Shown here: positions 25,171-34,517 of the stretch, piece by piece | How the letters are laid out: each line of letters begins with the position of its first letter | How positions within the stretch are numbered: position 1 is the stretch's first letter | Assembly: GCF_014202475.1 (NCBI RefSeq) | Contig: NZ_JACHGV010000002.1 | Location: 310,001-374,000 of the forward strand | Origin: Streptomyces paradoxus | Lineage (GTDB): Bacteria > Actinomycetota > Actinomycetes > Streptomycetales > Streptomycetaceae | Reading direction: 5' to 3' | DNA: 64,000 nt | The notes under the pieces: generated by a model | Database searches by the model: none | What the model was told of the DNA's origin: nothing | Seen by the model: only the letters and a program-made list of their open reading frames with translations | Position numbers and translations under genes: made by a program

Positions 25171-26166
25171 ATGCGCCGTACAACCTCTCCCTTTTCCCTG
25201 GTCCTGCTGGGTCTCGGTACGTTCCTGCTGGTGCTGGCGCCCCTGCTCGCCTGGTACGTGGAGCCCCGTGCAGCGGTGAACCCGATCGACATCGACACCA
25301 CCGCCGTCTACACCGGCCGGGGCAGCGTTTTCGACACTGACCGGATCGAGACGGTTCCCGACCGGAAGATCACCGTGACCCAGCGGGTGCGGGGCAACGT
25401 CGAGGACAGCGAACGCAGCGGCAACGCCGTCTGGGACGTGACGACCACGGTCGACACCGACAAGTCGCTGCCGGCCGCCGATCCGCACGACGCGCTGGAC
25501 TTCGTGCCGCACCGCTGGGTGATGGACCGGAAGACCACACGGCCCGTGCACTGCTGCGGGGAGAAGCCCTACATCGAGGGCGAGGCGTATCTGAAGTTCC
25601 CCTTCGACGTGCAGAAACGCTCCTACCAGTGGTGGGACAACACGCTCGGCGACACGGTCGTCCTGCGCTACCGGGGCACCGCGAAGGTCCAGGGCTACAC
25701 GGGCTACAAGTTCACCGGCTCCGTGCCGCCGACGAAGACCGGCACGCGCATGGTGCCCGGCAGCCTCGTGGACCAGCCGAACCGGCCGCAGGTGCTGGCC
25801 GAGGAGTGGTACTCCAACCACGGTTTCGAGCTGGTGGTGGACCAGGCGACGGGCCGTGTGATCTACGCGCAGACGGGCCCGAAGCGGACCCTGCGGGCGC
25901 CCGGCGGGAAAAAGGACGCGGCGGTGCTGCTGGACAGCCGGAAGGTCTCATTCACGACCGCGACGCAGAAGGAAGCCGTGCGGCAGGCGAAGCGGGACAG
26001 CGGGCTACTGCGGACGGTGGGCACGACGCTGCCGATCGGGGCGGCGGCGGGGGGCTTCGTGCTGGCGGTGGCGGGTGGCGTTCTCGTGGCGCGTGGGCGG
26101 AAGGAGCCGGAGAGCCCCGTTCCGGCCGATACGTCCGGTACGCCCCAGCCCACCCTCACGATGTGA
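25171..26166 (+). CDS. DUF3068 (PorA-like) membrane-anchored protein
   Basis: The protein has 331 residues and starts at ATG 25171 behind GGAG. The long open frame reaching back to 24235 is antisense to two genes and is rejected. It has an N-terminal membrane segment (residues 8-30), a large beta-rich extracytoplasmic domain and a C-terminal membrane segment near residues 280-305. The pattern, including WWDNTLGDTVVLRYRG, matches DUF3068, found in many actinobacteria next to envelope glycan genes. It precedes the glycosyltransferase operon and probably acts at the cell surface; its biochemical role is unknown. Confidence 0.85.
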   Translation: MRRTTSPFSLVLLGLGTFLLVLAPLLAWYVEPRAAVNPIDIDTTAVYTGRGSVFDTDRIETVPDRKITVTQRVRGNVEDSERSGNAVWDVTTTVDTDKSLPAADPHDALDFVPHRWVMDRKTTRPVHCCGEKPYIEGEAYLKFPFDVQKRSYQWWDNTLGDTVVLRYRGTAKVQGYTGYKFTGSVPPTKTGTRMVPGSLVDQPNRPQVLAEEWYSNHGFELVVDQATGRVIYAQTGPKRTLRAPGGKKDAAVLLDSRKVSFTTATQKEAVRQAKRDSGLLRTVGTTLPIGAAAGGFVLAVAGGVLVARGRKEPESPVPADTSGTPQPTLTM

Positions 26167-26385
26167 TGTGACGTCAGCTCCAACAAAGCCGGAAATTGTC
26201 ACGCCGGTGAGTAGCCGTGGCGAACGTCCGGGCGAAAACTGTCCAACCCCACCCGAGCACATCCCGTCCACACTCCCCTCCCAGGAAGAGCTCAGGCTCC
26301 GCACAGACCGACCCCCTGTGACGACCACACCCCCCCCACGTTTCCCCACGCTGAGTTCCGCACCCCGACACGAGTTGGAGCACCC

Positions 26386-27576
26386 ATGCCCCAGCACGTA
26401 CCGTCCCGGCTGCGTGCCGCGCTCCCCAGTGCGTCGCAGCACCTCTCGGCGCTCCCCCCACATCCGCGCCGGATCGTTTTTCTCGCCCATCGTGATCTGG
26501 ACAACCCCTCCGCCGGCGGCTCCGAGCTGCTGGTCGACCGACTCGCCGACGGACTGACCCGGCTGGGGCACCAGGTGACCCTGCTGTGCGGAGGGCCGGC
26601 TTCCCCCAAGCTCTCGGCTTCGCTCGAGCAGGGTGGTGCCCCCATCCGCGACTACCGGGTCGTCTCCGCCGGCGGCCCCTACGGCCACTATCTGCGCGCC
26701 CGGTCGGCCTTCACCCGGCAGATCGGCGACTGCGACCTGCTGGTCGAGGTGTGCAACGGCATGCCCTACCTGGCGCCGCTGTGGCACCGGGGGCCGACGC
26801 TGACCCTGGTCAACCACGTCCACACGGACCTGTGGCCGATGCGCTTCGGCGGGCCGCTGGCCCCGGCGGCGCGGATCGGCCGAAGACTCGAACACTGGGC
26901 GCTGACCGGGGCGCAGCAGCGGAGCCTGCTCGTCGCCGTGTCCTCCTCGACCGCGCACGCGCTGCGGGCGATCGGCGTCGAGCGGGACCGGATCCGCGTC
27001 GTGCACAACGGAGTCGAGGAGCCGGGGCCGAGGGCCGAGCGCTCACCGGAGCCGTTGTTCGTCGCCGTCGGGCGGCTCGTCGAGTACAAGCGGATCGATC
27101 TGCTGCTGCGGCTGTGGGAGCGGGTACGGCCGGTGACCGGCGGGCGGCTGGTGATCGTCGGGGACGGGCCCGAGCGGGGCCGCCTGGAGCAACTGGCCGG
27201 GCCCGGCGTCGAGTTCACGGGATATGTGTCCGAAGCAGAGAAACACCGGCTGCTGTGCGCGGCCTGGCTGCTGCTGCACCCTTCCGCGGTGGAGGGGTGG
27301 GGGCTGGTCGTGACGGAGGCCGCGGCGCGCGAGACACCCGCCGTCGCCTTCGACGTGCCGGGGCTCAAGGACTCCGTGGTCGACGGGGAGACGGGGGTCC
27401 TCGCGCAGGGCGAGTCCTCCTTCGCCGCGGCATGGTGCGCGCTGGCCCTCTCCGGGCGACGGCGGGAGTTGATGGGGAAGGCGGCGCGGGAGCGGGCTGC
27501 GCAGTTCCGGTGGGACCGGACGGTGCGGCAGTTCAGGGCGGTCGCCACGGAGGCGGTGAGGAGCTGGGCCCCGTGA
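26386..27576 (+). CDS. GT4-family glycosyltransferase
   Basis: This GT-B enzyme of 396 residues transfers a sugar from a nucleotide donor. The start is ATG 26386, six bases after GGAG. The N-terminal domain carries the glycine-rich acceptor-side loop PSAGGSELLVDRLADGL. The C-terminal donor domain has VAVGRLVEYKRIDLLL, VIVGDGPER and the EGWGLVVTEAAA motif with the two glutamates spaced by seven residues. It heads a coupled run of genes; its stop overlaps the start of the methyltransferase gene (GTGA). It probably builds part of the same glycan or glycolipid as the AftD-like enzyme downstream. Confidence 0.92.
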   Translation: MPQHVPSRLRAALPSASQHLSALPPHPRRIVFLAHRDLDNPSAGGSELLVDRLADGLTRLGHQVTLLCGGPASPKLSASLEQGGAPIRDYRVVSAGGPYGHYLRARSAFTRQIGDCDLLVEVCNGMPYLAPLWHRGPTLTLVNHVHTDLWPMRFGGPLAPAARIGRRLEHWALTGAQQRSLLVAVSSSTAHALRAIGVERDRIRVVHNGVEEPGPRAERSPEPLFVAVGRLVEYKRIDLLLRLWERVRPVTGGRLVIVGDGPERGRLEQLAGPGVEFTGYVSEAEKHRLLCAAWLLLHPSAVEGWGLVVTEAAARETPAVAFDVPGLKDSVVDGETGVLAQGESSFAAAWCALALSGRRRELMGKAARERAAQFRWDRTVRQFRAVATEAVRSWAP

Positions 27577-28358
27577 AGCCGCCCACGCGCCCGCGCGGCG
27601 GACCCGCAGATGTCTCAGCCTCGCGCCCCTCTGTGCGCGACCCCTCGTTCCGGAGATCTCTCGCCCTGTTCCGTGCCTTCCTGCACGAGCAGGACGACCC
27701 AGAAGCCTGCTACTCGCTGCTCGCCCGCGACGCCGTCGACCAGGTCGAGTCCTACGACGGGCCGGTCGCCGGGCGTACCGTGCTCGACGTCGGCGGAGGC
27801 GGCGGGTACTTCACCGAGGAGTTCCGGCGGCGCGGGGCGAACGCGTTCCTCTTCGAGCCCGACCTGGCCGAACTCGGTGAGAAACCCCCCGACTCGGCCG
27901 TCGTCGCGGACGGGTACCTGCTGCCCCTGCGGGACGGCGTCGCCGACGTCACCTTCTCCTCCAACGTGCTGGAGCACGTGGCCGACCCGGAGACGTTCCT
28001 CAGTGAACTGGCCCGGGTGACGCGGCCCGGCGGGCTGATCTACGTGTCGTTCACCAACTGGCTGTCGCCGTGGGGCGGGCACGAGTGGGCCCCGTGGCAC
28101 TACCTCGGCGCCGAACGGGCCCGGGCCCGCTACCTGCGGCGGACCGGCATGCCTGCCAAGCACACCCTCGGCGAGAACCTGTTCGCCGTGCACATCGGCT
28201 CCACCCTGCGGCAGGTGCGCGCCCGGGACGACGTCACGGTCGTCTCGGCACGCTCCCGCTACTGGCCGTTCCTCGCGGAGGCCGTCGTCAAGGCGCCCGG
28301 CATCCGCGAGTTCGCCACCTGGAACCTCCTCCTCATTCTGCGGCGGTGTCCTGCATGA
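27573..28358 (+). CDS. class I SAM-dependent methyltransferase
   Basis: The protein has 261 residues. The SAM-binding motif VLDVGGGGGYF lies near residue 68, followed by FEPD (acidic residue for the ribose), an ADGYLLPL segment and FSSNVLEHVADPE. The likely start, GTG 27573, overlaps the glycosyltransferase stop with GAGGAG upstream. However, the first 20 or so codons coincide with a decayed intergenic repeat, and GTG 27633 is an alternative. The gene is overlapped by the AftD-like gene at its end (ATGA). It probably methylates a sugar or lipid intermediate of this operon. Confidence 0.88.
   Translation: MKPPTRPRGGPADVSASRPSVRDPSFRRSLALFRAFLHEQDDPEACYSLLARDAVDQVESYDGPVAGRTVLDVGGGGGYFTEEFRRRGANAFLFEPDLAELGEKPPDSAVVADGYLLPLRDGVADVTFSSNVLEHVADPETFLSELARVTRPGGLIYVSFTNWLSPWGGHEWAPWHYLGAERARARYLRRTGMPAKHTLGENLFAVHIGSTLRQVRARDDVTVVSARSRYWPFLAEAVVKAPGIREFATWNLLLILRRCPA
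27586..27640. repeat. decayed copy of the 12661-12750 intergenic repeat inside a coding region
   Basis: The segment from 27586 reads CGCGCCCGCGCGGCGGACCC and continues through GCAGATG to CGCGCCCCT. It aligns with the plus strand of the 12690-12745 copy with a few substitutions and small gaps. It makes up the low-complexity N-terminus of the methyltransferase. Confidence 0.45.
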
Positions 28359-31300
28359 CGACCACGGTTCAGGCTCCTCCCCCGGCAGCCGTCCCCACCA
28401 CCGCGACCGCCGCGGGCCCGCCCGACGGCCCGCGGTCGCGGCGCTGGCTGATGGGCTTCTGGGCCGTGATGTTCGTGTTGTTCCTCGCGGTGCGGCCGGG
28501 GCGGCAGACCTTCGACACCAAGCTCGGTGTCACGGTCGATCCGGGCCAGTTCCTCGCCGATCTGGGCCAGTTGTGGCACGACCGGGCCGGGTTCGGCGGG
28601 ATCCAGGACCAGTACATCGGCTATCTGTGGCCGATGCTGCCGTTCTACTGGCTGTGCGACCTTCTGCGGCTGCCGGTGTGGCTGGCGGAGCGGCTGTGGC
28701 TGTCGCTGATCGTGTCCGTCGCCTTCTGGGGGGCGCTGCGGCTGGCGGAGCGGCTGCGGGTGGGGAGCGGGGCCTCCCGGCTGCTGGGTGCGGTGGCGTA
28801 CGCGCTGTGGCCGGTGTTCACGACCGTGATCGGGTCGACGTCGGCCGCCGCGCTGCCGGGGGCGTTCCTGCCGTGGGTGCTGCTGCCGCTGACGAACGAG
28901 CGGTACGCCGCCCGGGTCGCGGCCCTGCGGTCGGCGCTGCTCGTGCCGTTCATGGGCGGAGTGAACGCGTCGGCGACCCTGGCGTCGCTGCTGCCGGTCG
29001 GGCTGTACCTGCTGTCCCGGCCGCCCGGCCCGCGGCAGCGCAAGCTGATCGTCTGGTGGGCACCCGCCGTGATCGTGGTGACGGCCTGGTGGTGGGTGCC
29101 GCTGCTGCTGCTCGGCGTCTACGGCGAGAACTTCCTCCCCTATATAGAGACCTCGCAGACGACGACGGACACCATGGCGGCGACCGAGGCGCTGCGCGGG
29201 GCCGGCAACTGGGTCGCCTATCTGCACCTCGGTGAGGCGTGGCTGCCGGCCGGCTGGGCCGTGGCCTCCTCCGTCGTCGTGATCGTGTGCTCGGCGCTCG
29301 CCGCCGGACTCGGCCTCGCCGGGCTCGCCCGGCGGGACATGCCCGAGCGGCGGTGGCTGGTGCTGACGGTGCTCGTGGCCGCGGCAGTGCTGCTCGCCGG
29401 GTACGGCGGGGCGTTCGGGGCGCCGTTCCACGGCGTCGTGCAGGGCTGGCTGGACGGGTGGCTGTCGCCCTTCCGGAACATCTACAAGTTCCAGACCGGT
29501 GTGGCGCTGGCGCTCGTGCTGGGTCTGGCGCATCTGGTGGGCGTGGCCTCCGAGCCGCGCGGGGCCCGGCAGGTGCGCGGCCGGCGCCTCGCCCCGCTGA
29601 TCGCGGCCGTGCTGATCCTGCCGGGGCTGCTGTGGCCCTACCTCAACGGCTCGATCCTCAACCCGGGTTCCTTCCAGAAGCTCCCCGCCTACTGGCAGGC
29701 CACGGCCGACTGGCTGGAGAAGTACTCCCCCGACTCGCGTGCCCTGGTCGTCCCGGCGACCGCGCACGGTGTGTACACCTGGGGCTCGCCCATCGACCAG
29801 CCGCTCGACGTGCTCGCCGAGTCGCGCTGGGCACAGCGCGACTACGTGCCGTTCGGCACGCCCGGCAACCGGCGTGCCATGGACGCCGTCGAGCAGGCGC
29901 TGATGTCCGGCGCCGAGGTGCCGGGCCTGGCCGACTACCTGAGCCGGGCGGGGCTGTACTACGTCGTCGTACGCAACGACCTCGATCCCGACCAGATCGG
30001 CTACGTGCCCACCACGACCGTCAAGCGCACCCTGGAGCAGTCGGGGTACGAGCGGGTGACGGGGCTCGGGCCGGTGATGACCGGCGGGCGGATCGCGCAG
30101 GACGCGCCGCTCCAGGTCGAGGGGCTGTACCCGCGGCAGCGGGCCGTGGAGATCTACCGTCCGACGGGCGACGACGTGATCCGCCCCGGGCAGGCCGGAC
30201 TCGCCCCGGTCTCCGACACGGCCGTGGTGTCCGGCGGACCGGAGGCGCTGCTGCCGCTGGCGGAGCGGCTGCGCGGCCGGGCGACCGTCCTGACCGGCGA
30301 CAACCACCCCGGGCTCGGCACTCCCGCCGTGCAGGTGGTGGGTGACGGGCTGCGGCGGGCGGACACCCGGTTCGGGCTGGTCAACGCCGGTACGTCGTAC
30401 ACGTACACGCGCGACGAGCGCAACGCGCCGGATGCCCAGCAGGACCCGGGCGAGAAGCCGCGCCAGATCCTGCCCGCCGAGGGCACGGACCACCAGACGG
30501 TGGCCGAACTGCGCGGCGCCCGCTCGGTGTCGGCGTCCTCGTACGGCAACTGGCTGTTCCACCTGCCGCAGTACGACCCCGTGAACGCCTTCGACGGCAA
30601 CCCGGACACCGCGTGGGCGGAGGGCGCGCCGGACACGCCGGACGGGCAGTGGCTGCGCATCGGCTTCACCGGCTCCTACGACATGCCGTCCTCCTTCAAG
30701 GTGACGCCGCTGCCGCAGGAGAGCGTGCGGGCCGCCGCGACGAAGGTGCGGGTGGAGACCGAGAAGGGCGAGAGGACCAGTTTCCTCCAGCCGAACGGCA
30801 TGACGCAGCGGATCAAGGCGCCCGAGGGCGCGACGGGCTGGATGAAGCTGACGATCGTGGACTCCGTGGAGCGCCGGACCGGTCTCACCGGCGCCGGGTT
30901 CTCCGAGATCGACCTGCCGGACGTGCAGGTGACCCGTCTGCTGCGGCTCCCGTCGAACGCCGAGGACGCCACGTCGGCCGCCACCGTCGTCTCCCTGCAC
31001 CGCGCCTCCGACCCGACGGGTCTGTCCGCGACCGGCACCGAGGCGGGCCTGCACCGCCGCTTCACGACTCCGGCCGCCGGGACGTTCGAGGTGCGGGCGA
31101 ACGCGGTGCCGGTGCCGGGCGAGGCACTCGACGAGCTGCTCTACGAGGTCGCGCCCGAGCAGCAGGCCCGGATCGTCGCCACCGCAGACTCCACGGCGCG
31201 CCTCGGCGCGGGCCTCGCGGCGCGCAACCTCACCGACGGCGACCTGACGACGGCGTGGATCGCCGGCGACCGGCCGACGATCCACCTGCGCTGGGAGGGC

Positions 31301-32527
31301 AAGCAGCCGGTCGGCGAACTGGTCCTGGCCCCCGCGGGCGGACTGTCCGCCCGCGCCTCCGAGGTGCACATCAGCTCCCCCGACGGCGCGGCCATCGCCG
31401 GCGCCGACGAGAACGGCTGGGTCCGCTTCCCGCCGATCACCACGGACCGGCTCGACATCACGATCACCGAGACGGCCCCGCTGACCCTGCACAACCCGGT
31501 CGCCGACGAGGACCTGCGCCTTCCGGTGGGTCTCACGGAGGCGTACGTCCCGTCCCTCGACCAGTACCGCACCCCGCAGCCGGACGGCACCCGGGAATTC
31601 TCCCTGCCGTGCGGCAAGGGCCCGGACGTGGCGCTGGACGGCGAGCTGTACCAGACGAGCGCGAAGGGCACCGTGCGGGATCTGGTGGAGCGCCGGGGCG
31701 TGCGGGTGACCCTCTGCCAGGACGGCCGGGGCGACGCCGAGGTGCGGCTCGCGGCCGGAGAGCACCGGCTGGAGGGCGGAGACGCCGGCCCGCTCGCGCT
31801 CACGGACGTGACGCTGACCCGCGGCACGGTCCCCGAGGCCGCGGCGGCCGGGCGTGACCTGCGGATCCGGGACTGGCTGGGCGACCGGCGCGCGGTCACG
31901 GTGGGCTCGGGCGCCGCCTCGTACCTGACGACGTACGAGAACTTCAACGACGGCTGGAAGGCCACTCTGAACGGCAAGGAGCTGACCCCGGTGCGGCTGG
32001 ACGGCTGGCAGCAGGGCTGGCGGGTCCCGGCCGGGGCGGGCGGCGACGTCAAGCTGTCCTACGAGCCGGCCACGACGTACGACGCCGCCCTGATCGGCAG
32101 CGGCGCCGGCATCGCGGTCCTGCTGGGCCTGGCGCTGTGGCGCCGCCGCGCCGCCAACCCCGACGCGCCCCAGCCTGCCCCGCCGCTGCCCGGGCTGTGG
32201 CTCGGCACGGTGGCGCTGACGCTGGTCGCCGTGGTGATCGCGGGCTGGTTCGCGCTGCTGGTCCCGGCCCTGGCGCTGCTCGCCGCGCGACGGCACACCC
32301 TGCTGGTGCCGATCGCGTTCGCCGCCCTGGCCGCAGCCGGGATCGTCGCGGCCTCCGGGGCCGGGGAGCCGGTGGGCGCCGGTGACGGCGCGTTCGGGCA
32401 TCTGGCCCAGCTGCTGGCGCTGATCGGCCTGTTCGCGGGCCTGGTGAGCCTGCGCGAGGGACCGGGCCCGCAGGCGCCGACGCAACAGCTGCCGAGGACG
32501 GAAACGGGGGAGGGCAAGACCGCATGA
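28355..32527 (+). CDS. AftD-like alpha-(1->3)-arabinofuranosyltransferase domain protein (DUF3367)
   Basis: This very large GT-C membrane enzyme of 1390 residues starts at ATG 28355, overlapping the methyltransferase stop. The N-terminal half has about ten membrane segments with an acidic first loop (DPGQFLADLGQLW), then YIGYLWPMLPFYWL, as in the mycobacterial AftD family. Residues about 725-850 and 940-1020 look like discoidin-type carbohydrate-binding modules (AFDGNPDTAW, LTDGDLTTAW). Several membrane segments close the protein after residue 1245. Members of this family add arabinofuranose from a polyprenyl-phosphate donor to a periplasmic glycan. Streptomyces lacks mycolyl-arabinogalactan, so the acceptor here must be something else. 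Confidence 0.85.
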   Translation: MTTTVQAPPPAAVPTTATAAGPPDGPRSRRWLMGFWAVMFVLFLAVRPGRQTFDTKLGVTVDPGQFLADLGQLWHDRAGFGGIQDQYIGYLWPMLPFYWLCDLLRLPVWLAERLWLSLIVSVAFWGALRLAERLRVGSGASRLLGAVAYALWPVFTTVIGSTSAAALPGAFLPWVLLPLTNERYAARVAALRSALLVPFMGGVNASATLASLLPVGLYLLSRPPGPRQRKLIVWWAPAVIVVTAWWWVPLLLLGVYGENFLPYIETSQTTTDTMAATEALRGAGNWVAYLHLGEAWLPAGWAVASSVVVIVCSALAAGLGLAGLARRDMPERRWLVLTVLVAAAVLLAGYGGAFGAPFHGVVQGWLDGWLSPFRNIYKFQTGVALALVLGLAHLVGVASEPRGARQVRGRRLAPLIAAVLILPGLLWPYLNGSILNPGSFQKLPAYWQATADWLEKYSPDSRALVVPATAHGVYTWGSPIDQPLDVLAESRWAQRDYVPFGTPGNRRAMDAVEQALMSGAEVPGLADYLSRAGLYYVVVRNDLDPDQIGYVPTTTVKRTLEQSGYERVTGLGPVMTGGRIAQDAPLQVEGLYPRQRAVEIYRPTGDDVIRPGQAGLAPVSDTAVVSGGPEALLPLAERLRGRATVLTGDNHPGLGTPAVQVVGDGLRRADTRFGLVNAGTSYTYTRDERNAPDAQQDPGEKPRQILPAEGTDHQTVAELRGARSVSASSYGNWLFHLPQYDPVNAFDGNPDTAWAEGAPDTPDGQWLRIGFTGSYDMPSSFKVTPLPQESVRAAATKVRVETEKGERTSFLQPNGMTQRIKAPEGATGWMKLTIVDSVERRTGLTGAGFSEIDLPDVQVTRLLRLPSNAEDATSAATVVSLHRASDPTGLSATGTEAGLHRRFTTPAAGTFEVRANAVPVPGEALDELLYEVAPEQQARIVATADSTARLGAGLAARNLTDGDLTTAWIAGDRPTIHLRWEGKQPVGELVLAPAGGLSARASEVHISSPDGAAIAGADENGWVRFPPITTDRLDITITETAPLTLHNPVADEDLRLPVGLTEAYVPSLDQYRTPQPDGTREFSLPCGKGPDVALDGELYQTSAKGTVRDLVERRGVRVTLCQDGRGDAEVRLAAGEHRLEGGDAGPLALTDVTLTRGTVPEAAAAGRDLRIRDWLGDRRAVTVGSGAASYLTTYENFNDGWKATLNGKELTPVRLDGWQQGWRVPAGAGGDVKLSYEPATTYDAALIGSGAGIAVLLGLALWRRRAANPDAPQPAPPLPGLWLGTVALTLVAVVIAGWFALLVPALALLAARRHTLLVPIAFAALAAAGIVAASGAGEPVGAGDGAFGHLAQLLALIGLFAGLVSLREGPGPQAPTQQLPRTETGEGKTA

Positions 32528-33771
32528 CGGCACCGGTACGCATTCCGTTCCCGGTGGTGGACGAGGTCTCCCGGCACTGCCTCCAGGAGGAGGAGCCGGA
32601 GACCGTCCACATCGAGGTCCACCTCCCGGGCCCCCTCGACCGGGCACGGCTGCGCAAGGCCTTCCTGGAGGCCCTGCACCGGCATCCGCGGATCCTGATG
32701 CGGGAGGCGCGGGGGCCGTGGTACCGGCGCAGGTACGAGTGGGAGCTGACGGCGGAGCCGGACGTGGAGGTGGTGACCTTCGCCCCGCCGGGCCCCCGAG
32801 CCCTGCCCGACGCCCGGGCCCGGGCCCTCGCGGCCGCCCCGCCCCTGTCGGCGTCCCCGCCGGTCCGGCTGGAGGTGGTGGACTCGGTCCTCCTCCTCAC
32901 CATCAACCACACCGCCCTGGACGGCCCGGCCTGCCTCCGCGTCCTGGCCACGGTCGCCGAGCTGTACGGCGGCCGGGACAACGCCCCGGCGGCACCCCCG
33001 GCCCGACCCACCGACCCCCGGCAGGACCCCCCGGACACCCCGGCCAACTGGTCGCCCCCGGCGCGGGTGGCGCACGGCACGCCCGACCCCTCCCCCGGCA
33101 ACGGCATGCTCGTCGCCGAGCTGCCCCTCCCGCACCGCCCCAAGGGCTCCCCGTACACCGTCAACGACCAGCTCATGGTCACCACGGCCCTGACCATCGC
33201 CCACTGGAACAGGGAGCACGGCGCCCGTCCCCGCCCCCTGCGCATCACGATGCCCGTGGACGACCGCCCCCGCGACACCACGATGCCCATCGGCAACGGC
33301 ACCCGCCTGGTGGAAGTCCCGTACGCGCCGCGGGAACTGGACGTCACCGACATGCCGGCCCTGCTGCGCCGCACCGCGGAGCGGACCCGCGCCCTGAAGT
33401 CCCTCCCCCGCCCCCAGCTGGGCCACGGCGCCGCCCTCCTGACCGCGCCCTGGGCGCCCGTCACCGCCCGCGCCGCCCTCACCCGCACGCTGCGCAGAGC
33501 CGCCGCGCCCTGGACGTCGACCACCCTGCTCAGCAACATCGGCCGCATCCCCTACCCTCTCGACTTCGGCGACGAGGCGGGCCGCGCGCACGCCGTCTGG
33601 TTCTCCGCCCCGGCCCGCATGCCGCGCGGCCTGACCGTGACCACCGCCTCCACCGCGGGCCGCCTCCATCTGGCCCTGCGCTGGTCGAAGGCGCTGCTCA
33701 GCCACGGCGACGGCGCCCACCTCCGCGACCTCTTCGAGCACTACCTGCACACCACGGAGGTGACCCCGTGA
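32524..33771 (+). CDS. condensation-domain/PapA-like acyltransferase
   Basis: The protein has 415 residues and starts at ATG 32524, overlapping the previous stop (ATGA). It has the two-lobed chloramphenicol-acetyltransferase fold with the active-site motif NHTALDG (His129, Asp133). The usual preceding His is Asn, as in some PapA proteins. A later segment has the LSNIGRIPYPLDF pattern of the condensation-domain latch region. There is no carrier protein or adenylation domain, so it probably acylates the glycan or lipid made by this operon rather than making a peptide bond. Confidence 0.78.
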   Translation: MTAPVRIPFPVVDEVSRHCLQEEEPETVHIEVHLPGPLDRARLRKAFLEALHRHPRILMREARGPWYRRRYEWELTAEPDVEVVTFAPPGPRALPDARARALAAAPPLSASPPVRLEVVDSVLLLTINHTALDGPACLRVLATVAELYGGRDNAPAAPPARPTDPRQDPPDTPANWSPPARVAHGTPDPSPGNGMLVAELPLPHRPKGSPYTVNDQLMVTTALTIAHWNREHGARPRPLRITMPVDDRPRDTTMPIGNGTRLVEVPYAPRELDVTDMPALLRRTAERTRALKSLPRPQLGHGAALLTAPWAPVTARAALTRTLRRAAAPWTSTTLLSNIGRIPYPLDFGDEAGRAHAVWFSAPARMPRGLTVTTASTAGRLHLALRWSKALLSHGDGAHLRDLFEHYLHTTEVTP

Positions 33772-34514
33772 CCACACCGACCACCACCGGACCCCCACCC
33801 CGCGACCTGCGCGACTTCTACGAGAACCCCGCCGTGCCCGTCGCCTCCGGCACCCCGCGCAGCCTCCGTCAGGCCCGCATGCTGGCCCGCGCCCTGAACG
33901 GCCCGGCGACCGCGAGCCCGCGGACGATCCTCGACATCGGCTGCGGGGACGGAACCGCCGCCGCCACCGCCGCCCCGCTCCTGCCCGGCCACCGCGTCAT
34001 CGGCGTCGACTGGTCCCAGGACGCCCTGCGCCGCGCCCGCACCCGCATCCCGTACGCGGTGCGCGGCGAACTCACCGGCGGCGGACTGCCGTTCGCGTCC
34101 GGCTCGGCCGACGCCGTGCTGTTCAGCGAGGTCATCGAGCACCTCGTCGACCCGGACGCGGCCCTCGACGAGATCCGCCGGATCCTGCGCCCCGGCGGGC
34201 ATCTGATGCTGTCCACGCCGAACCTCGCCGCCTGGTACAACCGCGGCCTGCTGCTGGCCGGCGTGCAGCCGGTGTTCTCCGAGGTCAGCCTGCGCGGCAT
34301 CCACGGCCGCCCGGGCAAGGAGGTCGTGGGACACCTGCGGCTCTACACCGCCCGGGCTCTCAGGGAGTTCGTCGCCGCGTCCGGATTCACGGTCGAACGG
34401 CTCGAAGGGGCTCCCTTCCACGGCGTGCCACGCCCGCTGCGCCCGCTGGACCGGCTGGCCTGCGCCCGGCCGCAGCTCGCGTCGATCCTGCTGCTGCATG
34501 CCAGGAGGACGTAG
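33768..34514 (+). CDS. class I SAM-dependent methyltransferase (second)
   Basis: The protein has 248 residues and starts at GTG 33768, overlapping the previous stop (GTGA). Motif I is ILDIGCGDGTAAATA near residue 47, followed by VIGVDWS and the SEVIEHLVDPDAALDEIRR segment typical of Methyltransf_11/23 enzymes. The C-terminal RLYTARALREFVAASGF helix is common in small-molecule and lipid methyltransferases. It shares little beyond the fold with the first methyltransferase of the operon, so the two likely act at different positions. Confidence 0.88.
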   Translation: MTTPTTTGPPPRDLRDFYENPAVPVASGTPRSLRQARMLARALNGPATASPRTILDIGCGDGTAAATAAPLLPGHRVIGVDWSQDALRRARTRIPYAVRGELTGGGLPFASGSADAVLFSEVIEHLVDPDAALDEIRRILRPGGHLMLSTPNLAAWYNRGLLLAGVQPVFSEVSLRGIHGRPGKEVVGHLRLYTARALREFVAASGFTVERLEGAPFHGVPRPLRPLDRLACARPQLASILLLHARRT

Positions 34515-34517
34515 CCC

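Noticed and set aside
28259..32647. 1462-codon minus-strand frame opposite the AftD-like gene
   Set aside because: Shadow of the plus-strand gene, which has clear membrane segments, coupling and family motifs.
32524..33771. Nonribosomal peptide synthetase fragment
   Set aside because: Only a condensation-like domain is present, with no adenylation or carrier domains and in a glycan operon, so a free-standing acyltransferase fits better.
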